From contig WPIO01000430.1 of assembly GCA_009760855.2 (NCBI GenBank), positions 1-47,684 on the forward strand: DNA of 47,684 nt, written 5' to 3'. The notes under the pieces are model-generated. The model had not been told where the DNA came from. It worked only from the letters and a program-made list of their open reading frames with translations, and did no database searches. Positions 23,400 to 33,334 of the stretch are shown here, piece by piece. Each line of letters starts with the position of its first letter. Positions within the stretch are counted from its first letter, which is position 1. Made by a program: the position numbers and the translations under genes. This DNA comes from Cristatella mucedo (lineage: Eukaryota; Bryozoa; Phylactolaemata; Cristatellidae).

Positions 23400-24838
23400 A
23401 GACAAAGGTGATTTATTTCTTTGAAAATCCCTTTCCACACGACCATCACACTGCATAATGTTATACCTTCCTCATTGATAATGTCAAACGATATCAATAT
23501 TAATAAGCAAAATACAGAAGCCTTAAGAACCAGTTCGGTTCTTGTTCCAGCATACGGTATCTGCCTTTTCATGAGATTGCACCAACAGGCTGCACGCATC
23601 CAGCAGATGCATTTTTCTAGGTCTACGGCCAGTTTATCAATATTATGGCAGAAATTACTCTGTCGAAGCATCTGCTAAGATACGTGAGGTGAAATGGGCA
23701 TGCTGCGGCCAGCCTGTAGGGTATCATTAAAGCTGTGCACCACATTTTATCTTCAAAACTGCAAGAAAGCGCTCGAAGGTAAGATATACCACTCCAAGCA
23801 ACTGCTACTTCTGAACGGTGAATTCTTTCGATCCTCGAATCGGAAAGAATGCACTTGCCATCATATATTCAGAAATTCATTCATCTATCGCCAAAGTACC
23901 ACCCTGCTACCAACAGTACCTTTTTCTCCAAAGAGAGAACAGCCAGCCGTCTTCTGAAGGGAGCAGAAAGTTAAGAGACTGGGGACGACAGTGTATGTCT
24001 AATGACCACTACAGAGGTGGAGCTGAGGAGCAACCCATACTACCCAAACTAAAAAGAACTTTAATGTCGAGCTTTGACGTTTAGGCTGAAGCACTACAAC
24101 CTGTTGGATGAAAGCGTTCAAGTAAAAAAACAGAGGAAACATCACAGGCTTTGTCAGCTGTCAAGATAAGCTCTTCTTCTGCAACAATGTAACCAGTCAG
24201 TTCTACTTAGTGGGAATTGCCTGTAACCAGAACGAGTGGCGCCTCTGTATCGTCCAGGAATCTCAAAGCCGTCGTGCTATATAATGGCAAATAGTACCAG
24301 CTTCTTTCTCTGGCTTACGTGGTGTACCTCAGTGAGAATTAAAACAGACTCGGGGCCTTACTTGATGCATTGAGGCCTGGTGAATTTTGGCAGGTCATAG
24401 CACTAAGCCACTAAGCCAGATCTTCTATCAAGAAGAGCATCCTGCTATTTTCTCTAACCAGGCCTAGTATGCCCCATCCGGCCACTGGGCTACCGGTGCA
24501 ACAACTGACGACGTGGCAGCAAGTTGGCAAGTGTGACGAGTCCAGGCTCCATCCAATATCTATGACCAATTCAATCGATTAATGAAACAGAAATAAGCGT
24601 TGCTTCCCTAGCAGCAATCACTGTATGATGTAAGCTGCAGGTTCAAGCCTAGTCAATAATTACTTGTCGGTGGCCACTGCCAAAATCAGAGAAACCAATA
24701 AGCAGCTTGGCATGGGATCAAGATTTGGCAGCCAAGCACCAGTCTTCCCGAGCTGCCCCGAATGCTCACTTACGTTTAGGTCCTTTCTTTCTCTTGCATT
24801 GGCCTAACTATCCGAGATACTCCCTAAACAAACTGGCT

Positions 24839-24840
<2 letters not shown>
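23400..24840. other. Intron sequence, no recognised gene
   Basis: Open frames at 23321-23671 (minus), 23421-23678 and 23694-23957 (plus) have no recognisable motif. The stretch between the L2 tail and the microsatellite at 24843 shows no clear element. Confidence 0.35.

Positions 24841-24842
<2 letters not shown>

Positions 24843-24888
<46 letters not shown>
24843..24888. repeat. (TG)n microsatellite
   Basis: About 23 TG units. Its 3' flank (TGCAGCATTA, then TTTTCTTAGACATCTTGTTAACCAA) resembles the 3' flank of the TG array at 21612-21684, which suggests both arrays belong to one repeated unit. Confidence 0.95.
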
Positions 24889-24889
<1 letters not shown>

Positions 24890-25084
24890 ATGCAGCATTA
24901 AAAAGTCATTTTCTTAGACATCTTGTTAACCAAAGAAAAATTAATATTCTGCTTGAAGACTATATGCATATACACATATGCCGCAGGGTTTGAGCACCTT
25001 ACCTCCTGGGCCAAACCACAACGGCAATGCCAGCTTTTCTGAGGCGTTTAGCTGTGCATCTAACCAACCCCACATCTTAGAAGG

Positions 25085-25372
25085 CTCTGCTTTAAGTTCG
25101 TATGTGCCAAACAAAGCCTGTTACTCACTCCCGGCTGATGTCACGATATTTCCTGACGAGGGAATTTACAAAGAAGTTAAAAACCCTGCGTGTTCCTCAA
25201 GGCTTTGGCTCCATCCACGGGAAGTGTCCTTTGTGTGCATATGTGTACAGATACTTCGCTGCTATCACTGATCAATTATCTTGCTATCTTTCCAGCATCT
25301 CTAAAGTGCCTAGAAAGAGATTTGATTCTCTTCGTGTGCTATATAAATGTTTATTGCTATTATAATCGACAG
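25085..25372 (+). mobile_element. L2 LINE: end of ORF2 plus 3' tail
   Basis: Sequence corresponding to CYSLPADVTIFPDEGIYKEV and similar (the NSLP..VT..P....FKK region). It then goes through GGGAAGTGTCCTTTGTGTGC to AAAGTGCCTAGAAAGAGATT, CTCTTCGTGTGCTATATAAA and an ATT tail. Confidence 0.75.
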
Positions 25373-25479
25373 GTGCAAGTCAAGATTATCTACAGTAGAA
25401 CTGAAACTCCTTTTTTTCTTAGTGCAAAGGCTGCTGGTGGTCCGCCCTGAGAATCTTAAAGCATTACATTCTTCTAACC

Positions 25480-25795
25480 TTTCCAGGTTTATACTCATCG
25501 ACCCCAGTGAACTCCTCTTGTTGCTGTGAGCTTTGAATGCTTACCTGTGGATAAGTCAGTGAATATTACTGACCAGGGGTCCTACCAACCAATGACCCTT
25601 AAGTCTTCCCTTAAAGTTACGCATGGTCGTCTAAGCATGATACTTGGGTGCATTTGTATGCATGCCTAGGCATGATACCTTGCTTGACATTAACTATTAC
25701 TTCTATTGCAGCAAGTTGTAAAGCGCCTGAATATCGATTCAGTTCTCTTAGGGCACTATACGAAAGACTTGTCATTGATATAACTTATCGTTATT
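25480..25795 (+). mobile_element. L2 variant C 3' end
   Basis: ACCAGGGGTCCTACCAACCA, CTAAGCATGATACTTGGGTG and GTAAAGCGCCTGAATATCGA, then TCAGTTCTCTTAGGGCACTA. It is collinear with about 15600-15870, so these are two copies of one LINE subfamily. Confidence 0.7.
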
Positions 25796-25799
25796 ACTA

Positions 25800-26677
25800 A
25801 AAGATGTACTAGTGCTGAAAATTATTCGTATACATAGCATCTTTCGGGTGTACATGTCGTGAAGCTTTCGGGTGTGAATGCCGTGAATCCAGAGATGCCA
25901 TGATATTGGTAGGGTAAACGGAATATCGCAAATCAAGAGATGCCACAATATTCAAGGCAGTAGCCCAAACTAGTAGCAACACAAACATGTATTTCATTGG
26001 CAGACCACATCAATCAATGGCATGCAGTCGTACTCCAGCTTGCACGACTATCTTCCTAAACGAAACTTGTCAGCTAGAGGACCTACGTATCAATCCGAGT
26101 CTTAAGCGGCTGTTCATTTAGAAGTCGCATGAGTTTCCAGTCTTACAAAAAACAACACTGTTTCTTTCACCACTTTGCCCCTTTCCAAAGCCAATGAGAG
26201 GCTCTTGCTTTGCTTGAAATCCAGCTTTGCACCTTGTGCATACCCTTATGGATCTAGCTGCAATAGTCTGCCTCTACCGTGCAGCCATCAACATGCCATG
26301 GCACCCTTATATAAACAGTAGACTTGTATTTCCCAAGGCTACAGACGTTACAGACCACGGGTTCTTCTTCTTCTCATAAGAAAGCCAGCCACGTTGACCA
26401 GAAAATCAGAGCCACATGGCTCGACGACCAATAAGTTGCAACATGGAGTCGGGAACTTGTGGCTTTCAGTTCGAAACCTGCTTACGGCAAGATTTTCATC
26501 TTTCGACTGACATCAACCATATCGGACAGTCCAAAAACAACACGTGGTACTTAGGGCACACGACAACGTAAACAACACCCGAAATAGTATCACCTAGACA
26601 TGGCAGAATTAGACCAAACTAGTTTCCCTTTTTAGGCCTAGGAGCACAAGCTAGCAAGATGGCTGCCAACAACTCAC
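25800..26677. other. Intron sequence, no recognised gene
   Basis: A short local duplication lies at about 25845-25940: TTTCGGGTGT...ATGCC repeated, and AGAGATGCCA(T/C)(G/A)ATATT repeated. No coding similarity was seen. Confidence 0.4.
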
Positions 26678-26783
26678 CTGATAGTCAAGAATGCTGAAGC
26701 CTAGGCCACGATCACCTTTGATAAGTTCAATTGTCACGATCTCACTCTCCCAGTGCGTGTAGCTGGTAAGTGGGTCCAAGGAC
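26678..26783 (-). CDS. MPDZ: Exon: start of PDZ5
   Basis: One base plus 35 codons, phase 2 to 0. The acceptor is TTGCTTTTAG|G and the donor is TATCAG|GTGAGT. The AG from the previous exon plus G gives Arg, then SLDPLTSYTHWESEIVTIEL and KGDRGLGFSILDYQ. The W-E-x-x-I-x-x-IEL-x-KG-x-x-GLGFSILDYQ pattern is the hallmark of MUPP1/PATJ PDZ5. The intron cuts the domain right after beta-B. Confidence 0.95.
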
Positions 26784-27039
26784 CTAAAAGCAAGAGGCAC
26801 ACGGGTGCAATAGTCATTACTGATGCTGAGTGGCAATGTAGTCTCGTGGCATAGCTCAATGACAATTTTCACTCCCTAAAGTCAATGAGGTCCATGGCAT
26901 CTGAAGCATGCAGCCGAGGCCTACTGATGTAGTGACCGTAGGTGCTTTGCCCTTGGGTCTTGGCTCAGTGTAAAATACTTAAGCTAAACGACACAGGTCA
27001 CGACTTCCAGTCCTCCAGCAGGTAATCCTTCATCGCCTA

Positions 27040-27215
27040 TGCAGCCTCGGTCTGGCCCATGGGTTACAGTGCTCGCCTTTAACGACTGAGGTCAAGGTGA
27101 ATGTATTTGATGATCGCAGTGCAGTCGTCGTGGGCTCGAACACTGCGGCATATGTGAATTGCCTGGATAGAAATCAAGTTTAGTTTGGGAGCTATACAGT
27201 GAATTATAGACAACT
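27040..27215 (+). mobile_element. SINE-1 copy (tRNA head, L2-like tail)
   Basis: GGCCCATGGGTTACAGTGCT is the box A region, CGTCGTGGGCTCGAACACTG the box B region, then GCATATGTGAATTGCCTGGA and a tail related to the L2 3' motif. Confidence 0.75.
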
Positions 27216-27235
27216 TTTTTCTAGAAGCGGGTTGA

Positions 27236-27420
27236 TAACAATAATAATGCACTTGATAAAGCGCATGAAGTCAATCTCTTTCTAGGCGCTTCATATTTGA
27301 TGCAAAGGGAAGCGCAATTGAATGGTGAGTAATATCATGCTTGATAAACATGAATAACATGGTTGAGTGACATGCACAGGGTCAGCATGCAAGTGTGGTT
27401 AGTGGCAGCGATAGAAGTTA
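27236..27420 (-). mobile_element. L2 LINE 3' tail
   Basis: Reverse-strand copy: AATAATAATGCACTTGATAA, AGCGCATGAAGTCAATCTCT, TTCTAGGCGCTTCATATTTG and GGTTGAGTGACATGCACAGG. It abuts the 3' end of SINE-1. Confidence 0.85.
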
Positions 27421-27623
27421 AGGCTCTTCTGCCATTATATTAATCAGACTGTCGAATCAGCCAATGTTTACTTTACTTTTTCCAACATTTGCTGACCGAG
27501 GATCAATGGCCTGGCATTAGGTCCTGCATGAAATCATTCAGGCCACCTCCACAGTAGTGCAACACCAAAAGTGGTGGTCGTTCCGGATGCAGCAGAAAAA
27601 GACAGACATAACAGCAGCAGTAC

Positions 27624-27915
27624 CTAGCCTTCGGCTTGCCACCATTGTCGGTTGCAGCAGGTCGTGCAGCGCCAGTGCTGTACTCAGAGATTATCTGCTC
27701 TGACTTGGCTCTGGCCATGAGTAATGAGCTGGACGGTGGCAACAGTGCCTGCACAGGCACAGTCTGCTCTTCGGCAGAAGCCACGCCTGCCATATTCTGT
27801 ACTGATGAGCTGCTGCCACGGACAGCACCGGCCGGCTGCCTTTGGCGAGCACAGACGATGCGCACATGCTGTGGGAGCTCTTTCAGAATGGCCACGACGT
27901 CTCGATGATTCATGC
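27624..27915 (-). CDS. MPDZ: Exon: end of PDZ4 plus long linker
   Basis: Two bases, 96 codons, two bases; phase 1 to 2. The acceptor is GTCCATAG|GC and the donor is GCTAG|GTACTG. It starts MNHRDVVAILKELPQHVRIV, which is alpha-2 and beta-F of PDZ4; NHxDVV.ILKELP is strongly conserved in MUPP1/PATJ. The rest is a linker rich in Q, S, A, G and P with no domain. It is separated from the preceding exon by a short intron of 274 bp. Confidence 0.94.
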
Positions 27916-28189
27916 CTATGGACGTGGATTCGGTGCATGCACCAGTCTCTAGCAACCAGCCAACCGAACGCTGGCAGAGGGTTGGTGGTAGCATCAAGTG
28001 ATCGCAGATGGGCAGCCCCCTATTTCAGTGCCGACCGACGTCAGCAGGGCACACATGCATGCAAGCGTAACAGAGCTTTGCCTCTGCTGCAAGCAGGATG
28101 AAACCATATAAATACGATATAAAAAGTATGTGGGCAGCTGCTGCAGCATTGATAAAGGCATTCGTAGGTGGGATCCTCCGTGTACATAC

Positions 28190-28385
28190 CAAGTAGCTTG
28201 TGGTCATTGACTTGCAGCAGCTCATCGCCGCTCTCGAGGCAGCCATTGCGGCCCACTGGTCCGTCGGGCAGGATAGAGCGGATGTAATGATGCGGCCTTG
28301 TTTGCACGCCTCTCTCAACATCGACAGTGCCCTCGAGGCTGATGCCAAGGCCGCCACCCTCACTGAACTTGCACAGCTGAGCAAC
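28190..28385 (-). CDS. MPDZ: Exon: first two thirds of PDZ4
   Basis: 65 codons plus one base, phase 0 to 1. The acceptor is GGTTTTCAG|GTT and the donor is CTTG|GTATGT. It contains VAQLCKFSEGGGLGISLEGT (beta-A, GLGF-type loop, beta-B), HHYIRSILPDGPVGRNG, and SGDELLQVNDHKLLG. This is the distinctive PDZ4 of MUPP1/PATJ, which shares the V-A-x-x-x-K-F and GLGISLE strings. An insert of about ten residues (VDVERGVQTRP) sits before HHYIRS and is longer than I recall in vertebrates. Confidence 0.95.
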
Positions 28386-31090
28386 CTGAAAACCATAAGA
28401 AGCAGTCGCTGGAGAAGCTGCTCTTGCAATGTCAGGCACTGGCAGCATGGCACAGCATGCAGCAGAGCAGAACAGCACTGGCACACGTTCAATGCATCTA
28501 CCACCAGGCCTAACCTGCATAAATCGCTTGTGAATTCCATAACTCAGCCATTACTTCACAGATCAACGTTAAATTTGAAATTTGATTCCAGCTACTTTTA
28601 AATCACTGCTGCTGTTTATTTCTGTATTGCTATACATGACCATAATTGCGGAAAATAAAGCTCCGTGACGTTTGATGACATAGAAATACATGGCCTACCT
28701 AAATCAGAAATAAGCTCAGTGCTGCACAAGCTGAGCTGAATTCACATTTCAAGTTTCACGTTGATCCGTGAAATATTGGTCCAGTTATTGAATTACAAGG
28801 CATGCAACTACTCTCTATGCAATGAAGCTGTTCACAAGTCACAAGCATGTACCACAACAAACTACAAAAATGTAGCCCAATGCAACAAGGTTCAAGAAGT
28901 TGGGACACAGGTTGCATGTGATGCCGATATCGGTAAATTTATTAATCATAGATATCTCGCTTTTTGTTAATTGCCGGATTAGATATGGTTAAATGATTAT
29001 TTTTTTATTTATGTGGATATTGTCAAACATTAGATGCAGCTTCAATACTTATTCTTTTCTTTTATGTGGAAATCGTAAAAACTTGCAGTCTCATTTCAAA
29101 TACGGTAGTCTTTTAAAAAGCACCCTAAAAAATATTCGATTGTTGGACGCATTTGTTGGTATTGTTTCGACATTTACTCTTAAATGAAACCAGCATTCTT
29201 TTCGAACTTTAGCTCATAGTGCATAGTTTTCTTGTGGCCTGCCGAGAATCACTTACTTTTTTGGCAGGCCAAACACTAAAGTTATAAAACTTACTCTTTA
29301 GACGGCAGTATGCTTATTGGCTCAGCAGTAAAAAAAAAAAAAAAAAAAGGAATAGCACCTGTCGGGCAGCAATCGCCAGTATAGAGTAAACAAAGTTGGC
29401 CCGGTTTAAGAAGAGTTACAGCATACGCAGCAGCACAGCATGTCCATTTCAAACATCTCTGCTGTGGCTTAGGTCCCACTAGCCCGAAACTTCTGTCGAA
29501 TGAAAGCAGATATCCTTGGTCATATTAGCCGACCGTTAGATTTGCAGAGCTACCTGAAGACTCAAGGCATGCACAAGGAACTATTGGCATTTAGACTTAA
29601 GAGCAAGCTACATGAAAGTATTTTCACTGGCATGTCGAAATGTTGACTATCATGTCTATTTCATATATCTGACGTGGTACAATTGTTGAAATTCGTGCTC
29701 ATAATCCCCCTTCAGTGCAATTCAAAAAGTTTTTTACAGTGCTTCCAACCCCCAAAATAGTTCTTGGACTTGGCTTGTCGGAAAGTAATCCGGCGCCTCA
29801 AGTTAAAACCTTGTTGCATGATTTTCAGCACTGGAGTAGCAGGACTCGGCCAATAAGTAGTAGGAAAGTTTCAGAATATTCCAGAGATAATGTCTGCATT
29901 GGTCTTTTTCGTAATGGCTGCAGCAAGCCAAAAGAAAAACGGCCAAGGCTACTTCAAGCCCACCCGGGAGTCCCTTATTATAGGGCAAGGTGCATTATTA
30001 ACCATAGGTAATTATCGATGCGGTCCAAACAGAAGAGAAATCGAAACAAAAGAGAATTCCTCACCTAGCATTTACTTATTAACCACCTGGTGTAGTTGCA
30101 CTTGCCTATTACTCAAGCAGTATATTTTTGTCAGCAAAAAGGCAAAACTCACGTCCGCCGGGTAAAGGCTATCGTCTGGCTTTAATTAATTATCTGTATA
30201 TCAAATTAAGGAAGATGGCAGTCCAAGCAAGACAAGAAGCAACCTCCTTCTTTAAAGTGCTTCGGACAGACCAGCTCTCATGCTTAAGCACCAGGGTTCA
30301 GGGGGCAGATAATTTGAACCAGCAAGTAATCACCTCAACTCCATACTGTTAGATTGTGGCCAGCATATACACGAGGCTGCCTAAAATGGCCACCGAAAAA
30401 AAATGTTCAAATTATATTGTAAACGACACTACTGTAGCCTGCAGCAATCATGTGCAGTAGAGAGAAACAACTTACGTAACATGTAAGCAACTTTTCAGTA
30501 CAAGTACATTATTTGGTAGAACTAAAATGAAGTAGCACCACCATAATAAGTGATAACCTGTCTGAGTTGCCCTGAGCCTTCTACCACTTCATACCAGATG
30601 TGGCTTCTCTTTTGCATTTCGAACAAACATACCTTGTTCCTCTAAGTCGATGCCTAATCAAATTCTCCCCAAATAGCTTTGGAGTAGAAGCCTGCAGACG
30701 TTAAGCATTAACCATCACAGGATTGCAATGATGCCTAGAACTTAGCTAGTTATCACTCTGTCCTTGCAAGTGCCGTGACACATACGCAGATGGATCTCTT
30801 TGTGTTATCCGTGATATGGGTTATAGCCATTATCAGCCGGTACCTAGCCGATGCTTCACCAATCAGCAATTGTATGGCACTTGCAACGTGGCTTAGTCTC
30901 ATTTGGTGCGAAGCCTTAGTTAAGCCCTTCATAAAGAAAGTCAACTAAATTATTTTAAGCACGCCGATTAGCAGTAGCATGAGGTTGGGAAATAAGCATA
31001 GCCAGTGCATTATTTTTTTACTACTGCACATGTCTACAACATCTAATGGAAAGCTGCACGTGCAGTACGTTCAACAGAGGTAGTGTAAAG
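28386..31090. other. AT-rich intron sequence, no recognised gene
   Basis: Intron between PDZ4 and the tryptophan-linker exon. A run of about 19 A lies at 29330-29348. Frames at 28200-28601 are antisense to the PDZ4 exon. No protein similarity was found elsewhere. Confidence 0.4.
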
Positions 31091-31094
31091 TACA

Positions 31095-31235
31095 AGTTAT
31101 GGTCGGCTGATTCAACAGCCTTTTGTAGTGGCAAAAGAATCTTAGCAGCAGCAATCCCCCCACTTGCAGTGCGACGGGCACTTAAATATTTCCTGCTGAA
31201 GGACTCGAACCCACTACCTGGGTCGTGAAGTGCAA
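31095..31235 (-). mobile_element. SINE-2 copy
   Basis: On the plus strand: GGTCGGCTGATTCAACAGCC (tail hairpin), CCCACTTGCAGTGCGACGGG, then GGACTCGAACCCACTACCTG, which is a reversed box B. The arrangement matches 37195-37370 and 43738-43905. Confidence 0.75.
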
Positions 31236-31339
31236 GCAATTACAAAGCAGGTCAATAAAGTCCCTTGCTTCGAAGTTGGCAAACAAAGAAACACAATCAT
31301 GACTCATATTCAAGCTCTAGTGACACGATTATAACATAC

Positions 31340-31419
31340 CACAACTTCCTGGTGGCTGCCTATAACCATTTGCCATTGCTGCTTAATGGCTGCCTCCAGT
31401 TCAGCAGTCAGTTGTCCAG
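31340..31419 (-). CDS. MPDZ: Short exon: conserved tryptophan linker leading into PDZ4
   Basis: Only 80 nt, two bases plus 26 codons, phase 1 to 0. The acceptor is TTTGTAG|CT and the donor is GTG|GTATGT. The peptide GQLTAELEAAIKQQWQMVIG then SHQEVV continues directly into VAQLCKF of PDZ4. The spacing of a helical stretch, W, a G and an E-V/I-V ending before PDZ4 beta-A matches the MUPP1/PATJ family, which has a K-W-x-x-x-x-G element there. Phases on both sides require exactly this kind of exon, and the total reading frame closes only with it. It lies 4.65 kb from its upstream exon, across a repeat-filled intron. Confidence 0.88.
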
Positions 31420-31666
31420 CTACAAATGAGATTCAATCGTCAGGCACAGGTTAAAAGCGTGAGCTCATTCAACTGCATCCTTTAAAGTGAGTACTCACAG
31501 ACAACACGGTGCATATCCCTAGTGCGTTTTTTCGTCGGAGTTTGAGCAAGCACCGGATGACCGGCAAATGCAAAAGCACCATCGCTCGAAACACGGTAGT
31601 GCAGCACTGTGGTGAAGAGAAGGCAAGGCAGTAGAGCAAAGGACCCCCCATTTCAGGTACATCGCA

Positions 31667-32394
31667 TTGCTAAAATTCAAGCTTGCTAAGATAGGGGTAC
31701 TACATCTAAATTGGTCCAAGCATCTGTGACATCCCTCGACTTCTGTAACTTACTGATTGAGGGCCTACCAGCCTGTGTGATCAGGCGCTAAGAGTTGATG
31801 AAAAACCTGCAGCTAGGCTTGTTAGTCGTGAGTGTCGAAGTTGCCATATCACACCACTTATTGTCGACCTGGACTGGCTCCCAATCAAGCAGCTTATCCA
31901 CTTCAAGATTCTGCCACTTACTTTTAGGTCTCTTAATTATTACTCCAGCCTAGCTATCAGATCTACTTGCCCAGCGGCCTAAGCATCGTAGCACACGCTT
32001 TTCGGAATCTAATCCTCAAATCCATTGGAGAGCGTGTTTTCAGTTCGTATGCTCCCAAAGCCCGGAACTCATTCCCACCTGAAACAACGACATCCCCTGA
32101 CTTGACCAACTTTAAAAAGATGCTAAAAACAGATATTTATCACAGCATTTAGTGGGTCCATTTGATATGTCCTTCTTGTACTTATGTGTTTTGACACTGT
32201 GCATGCTGCTACTAACCATATTTGCATGCTGACCGTGTGCATGTCACCTCTAACCGTGTTATGCTTGTTGATGTTGATAATGCTACCACTAACCATTAGG
32301 TCATGCTTCCTTTACAGCATATATGTGTAAACCAACTAGAAAAAGATTAAATTCTCTGAAGGTGCTATACAAATTTATTAATATTATTGATGTA
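31667..32394 (+). mobile_element. L2 LINE: RT thumb to 3' tail, left arm of a large inverted repeat
   Basis: Frames with stops read (in order) a LDYCNS-like segment, CRSCHITPLIVDLDWLPIKQ, LIHFKILPLTFRSLN, and the NSFPPETTTSPDLTNFKKML plus KTDIYHSI region. The 3' tail follows, with GTGCATGCTGCTACTAACCA and ATTAAATTCTCTGAAGGTGC. It is truncated at the 5' end and is the inverted partner of 33248-34098. Confidence 0.88.
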
Positions 32395-32649
32395 TTTGAG
32401 GCTGGTTAGAGGCAAAGCTAAACGACTTGAAACAGATGAGCAGGTCATACAATGCTAAACCTGATTAGAGAATACTTTGGAACAAGTGCAAAAACTGATG
32501 AAAAGGTATTTTCAATCTTAAGGCCGGTGCAAGACTATGAAAGCAGATAAATTCAATGAGATAACCTTGAAGTTGCTACATTACTTGATAGGGAGCCAGC
32601 GCTGGGACGTTAGAAGTGGTATAAAGTGGCACTGCCACGTTCACAGTAC

Positions 32650-32908
32650 AAAAACTTTAGTGGGTCCCTGTGATTCGTCCTTGATGTGCTCAAGCGTGCT
32701 GACACTGTGCATGCTGCCACTAACCACATTTGCATGCTGACCCTGTGCATGTCACCCCTAACCACATTATTCATTTCATTTTGTTTGTTTTTCAAGCCTG
32801 ATTTTACTTACCATTCAATTGCATTTCACTTTGCAGCAAATGTAAAACGCCTAGAAAGAGATTAAGTTCTCTGAGGGCGCTTTATCAAGTGCATTATTAT
32901 TATATTAT
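32650..32908 (+). mobile_element. L2 LINE 3' tail
   Basis: Starts at about TTTAGTGGGTCCCTGTGATT and ends GCCTAGAAAGAGATTAAGTT, CTCTGAGGGCGCTTTATCAA, then an ATT repeat. It is very similar to 39508-39772. Confidence 0.9.
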
Positions 32909-33061
32909 TATAAAAACTAACTGTCGAGCTTTGCACCAACTGTAAAATCTTATTAGACAAGCAAGTGGACCCACAAGTTGTAAATTAAAGGGTCCAGCTG
33001 GGATTTCACGAACGAATGACCAACTTTGATTGTGATACCTTATCTAAGCCAGCCCATTTTT

Positions 33062-33240
33062 AATAATAACAATACATTTGCTATAGCGCCCTCTGAGAAC
33101 TCAATCTCTTTCTATGCACTTTACATTTGCTGTAAAAGAAGCATGATCGAATGGTTAGTGAGTGGTAGCATGCCCAATGAACAACAGGCATAACATAGTC
33201 TGAGGTGACATGCACTGTATTACATGCACATGTACATGTA
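33062..33240 (-). mobile_element. L2 LINE 3' tail
   Basis: Reverse-strand copy: CATTTGCTATAGCGCCCTCT, GAGAACTCAATCTCTTTCTA and CATTTGCTGTAAAAGAAGCA. It lies in the loop between the arms of the large inverted repeat. Confidence 0.88.
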
Positions 33241-33334
33241 TGACAAGCCAAAGTATTCTCAAATCAGGTTTAGCATTGTATGACCTGCTCATCTGTTTCA
33301 AGTCGTTTAGCTTTGCCTCTAACCAGCCTCAAAT

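Noticed and set aside
29340-29420. Candidate linker exon with Y-W before PDZ4
   Set aside because: No acceptor and wrong phase; the exon at 31340-31419 fits both phases and the family pattern.
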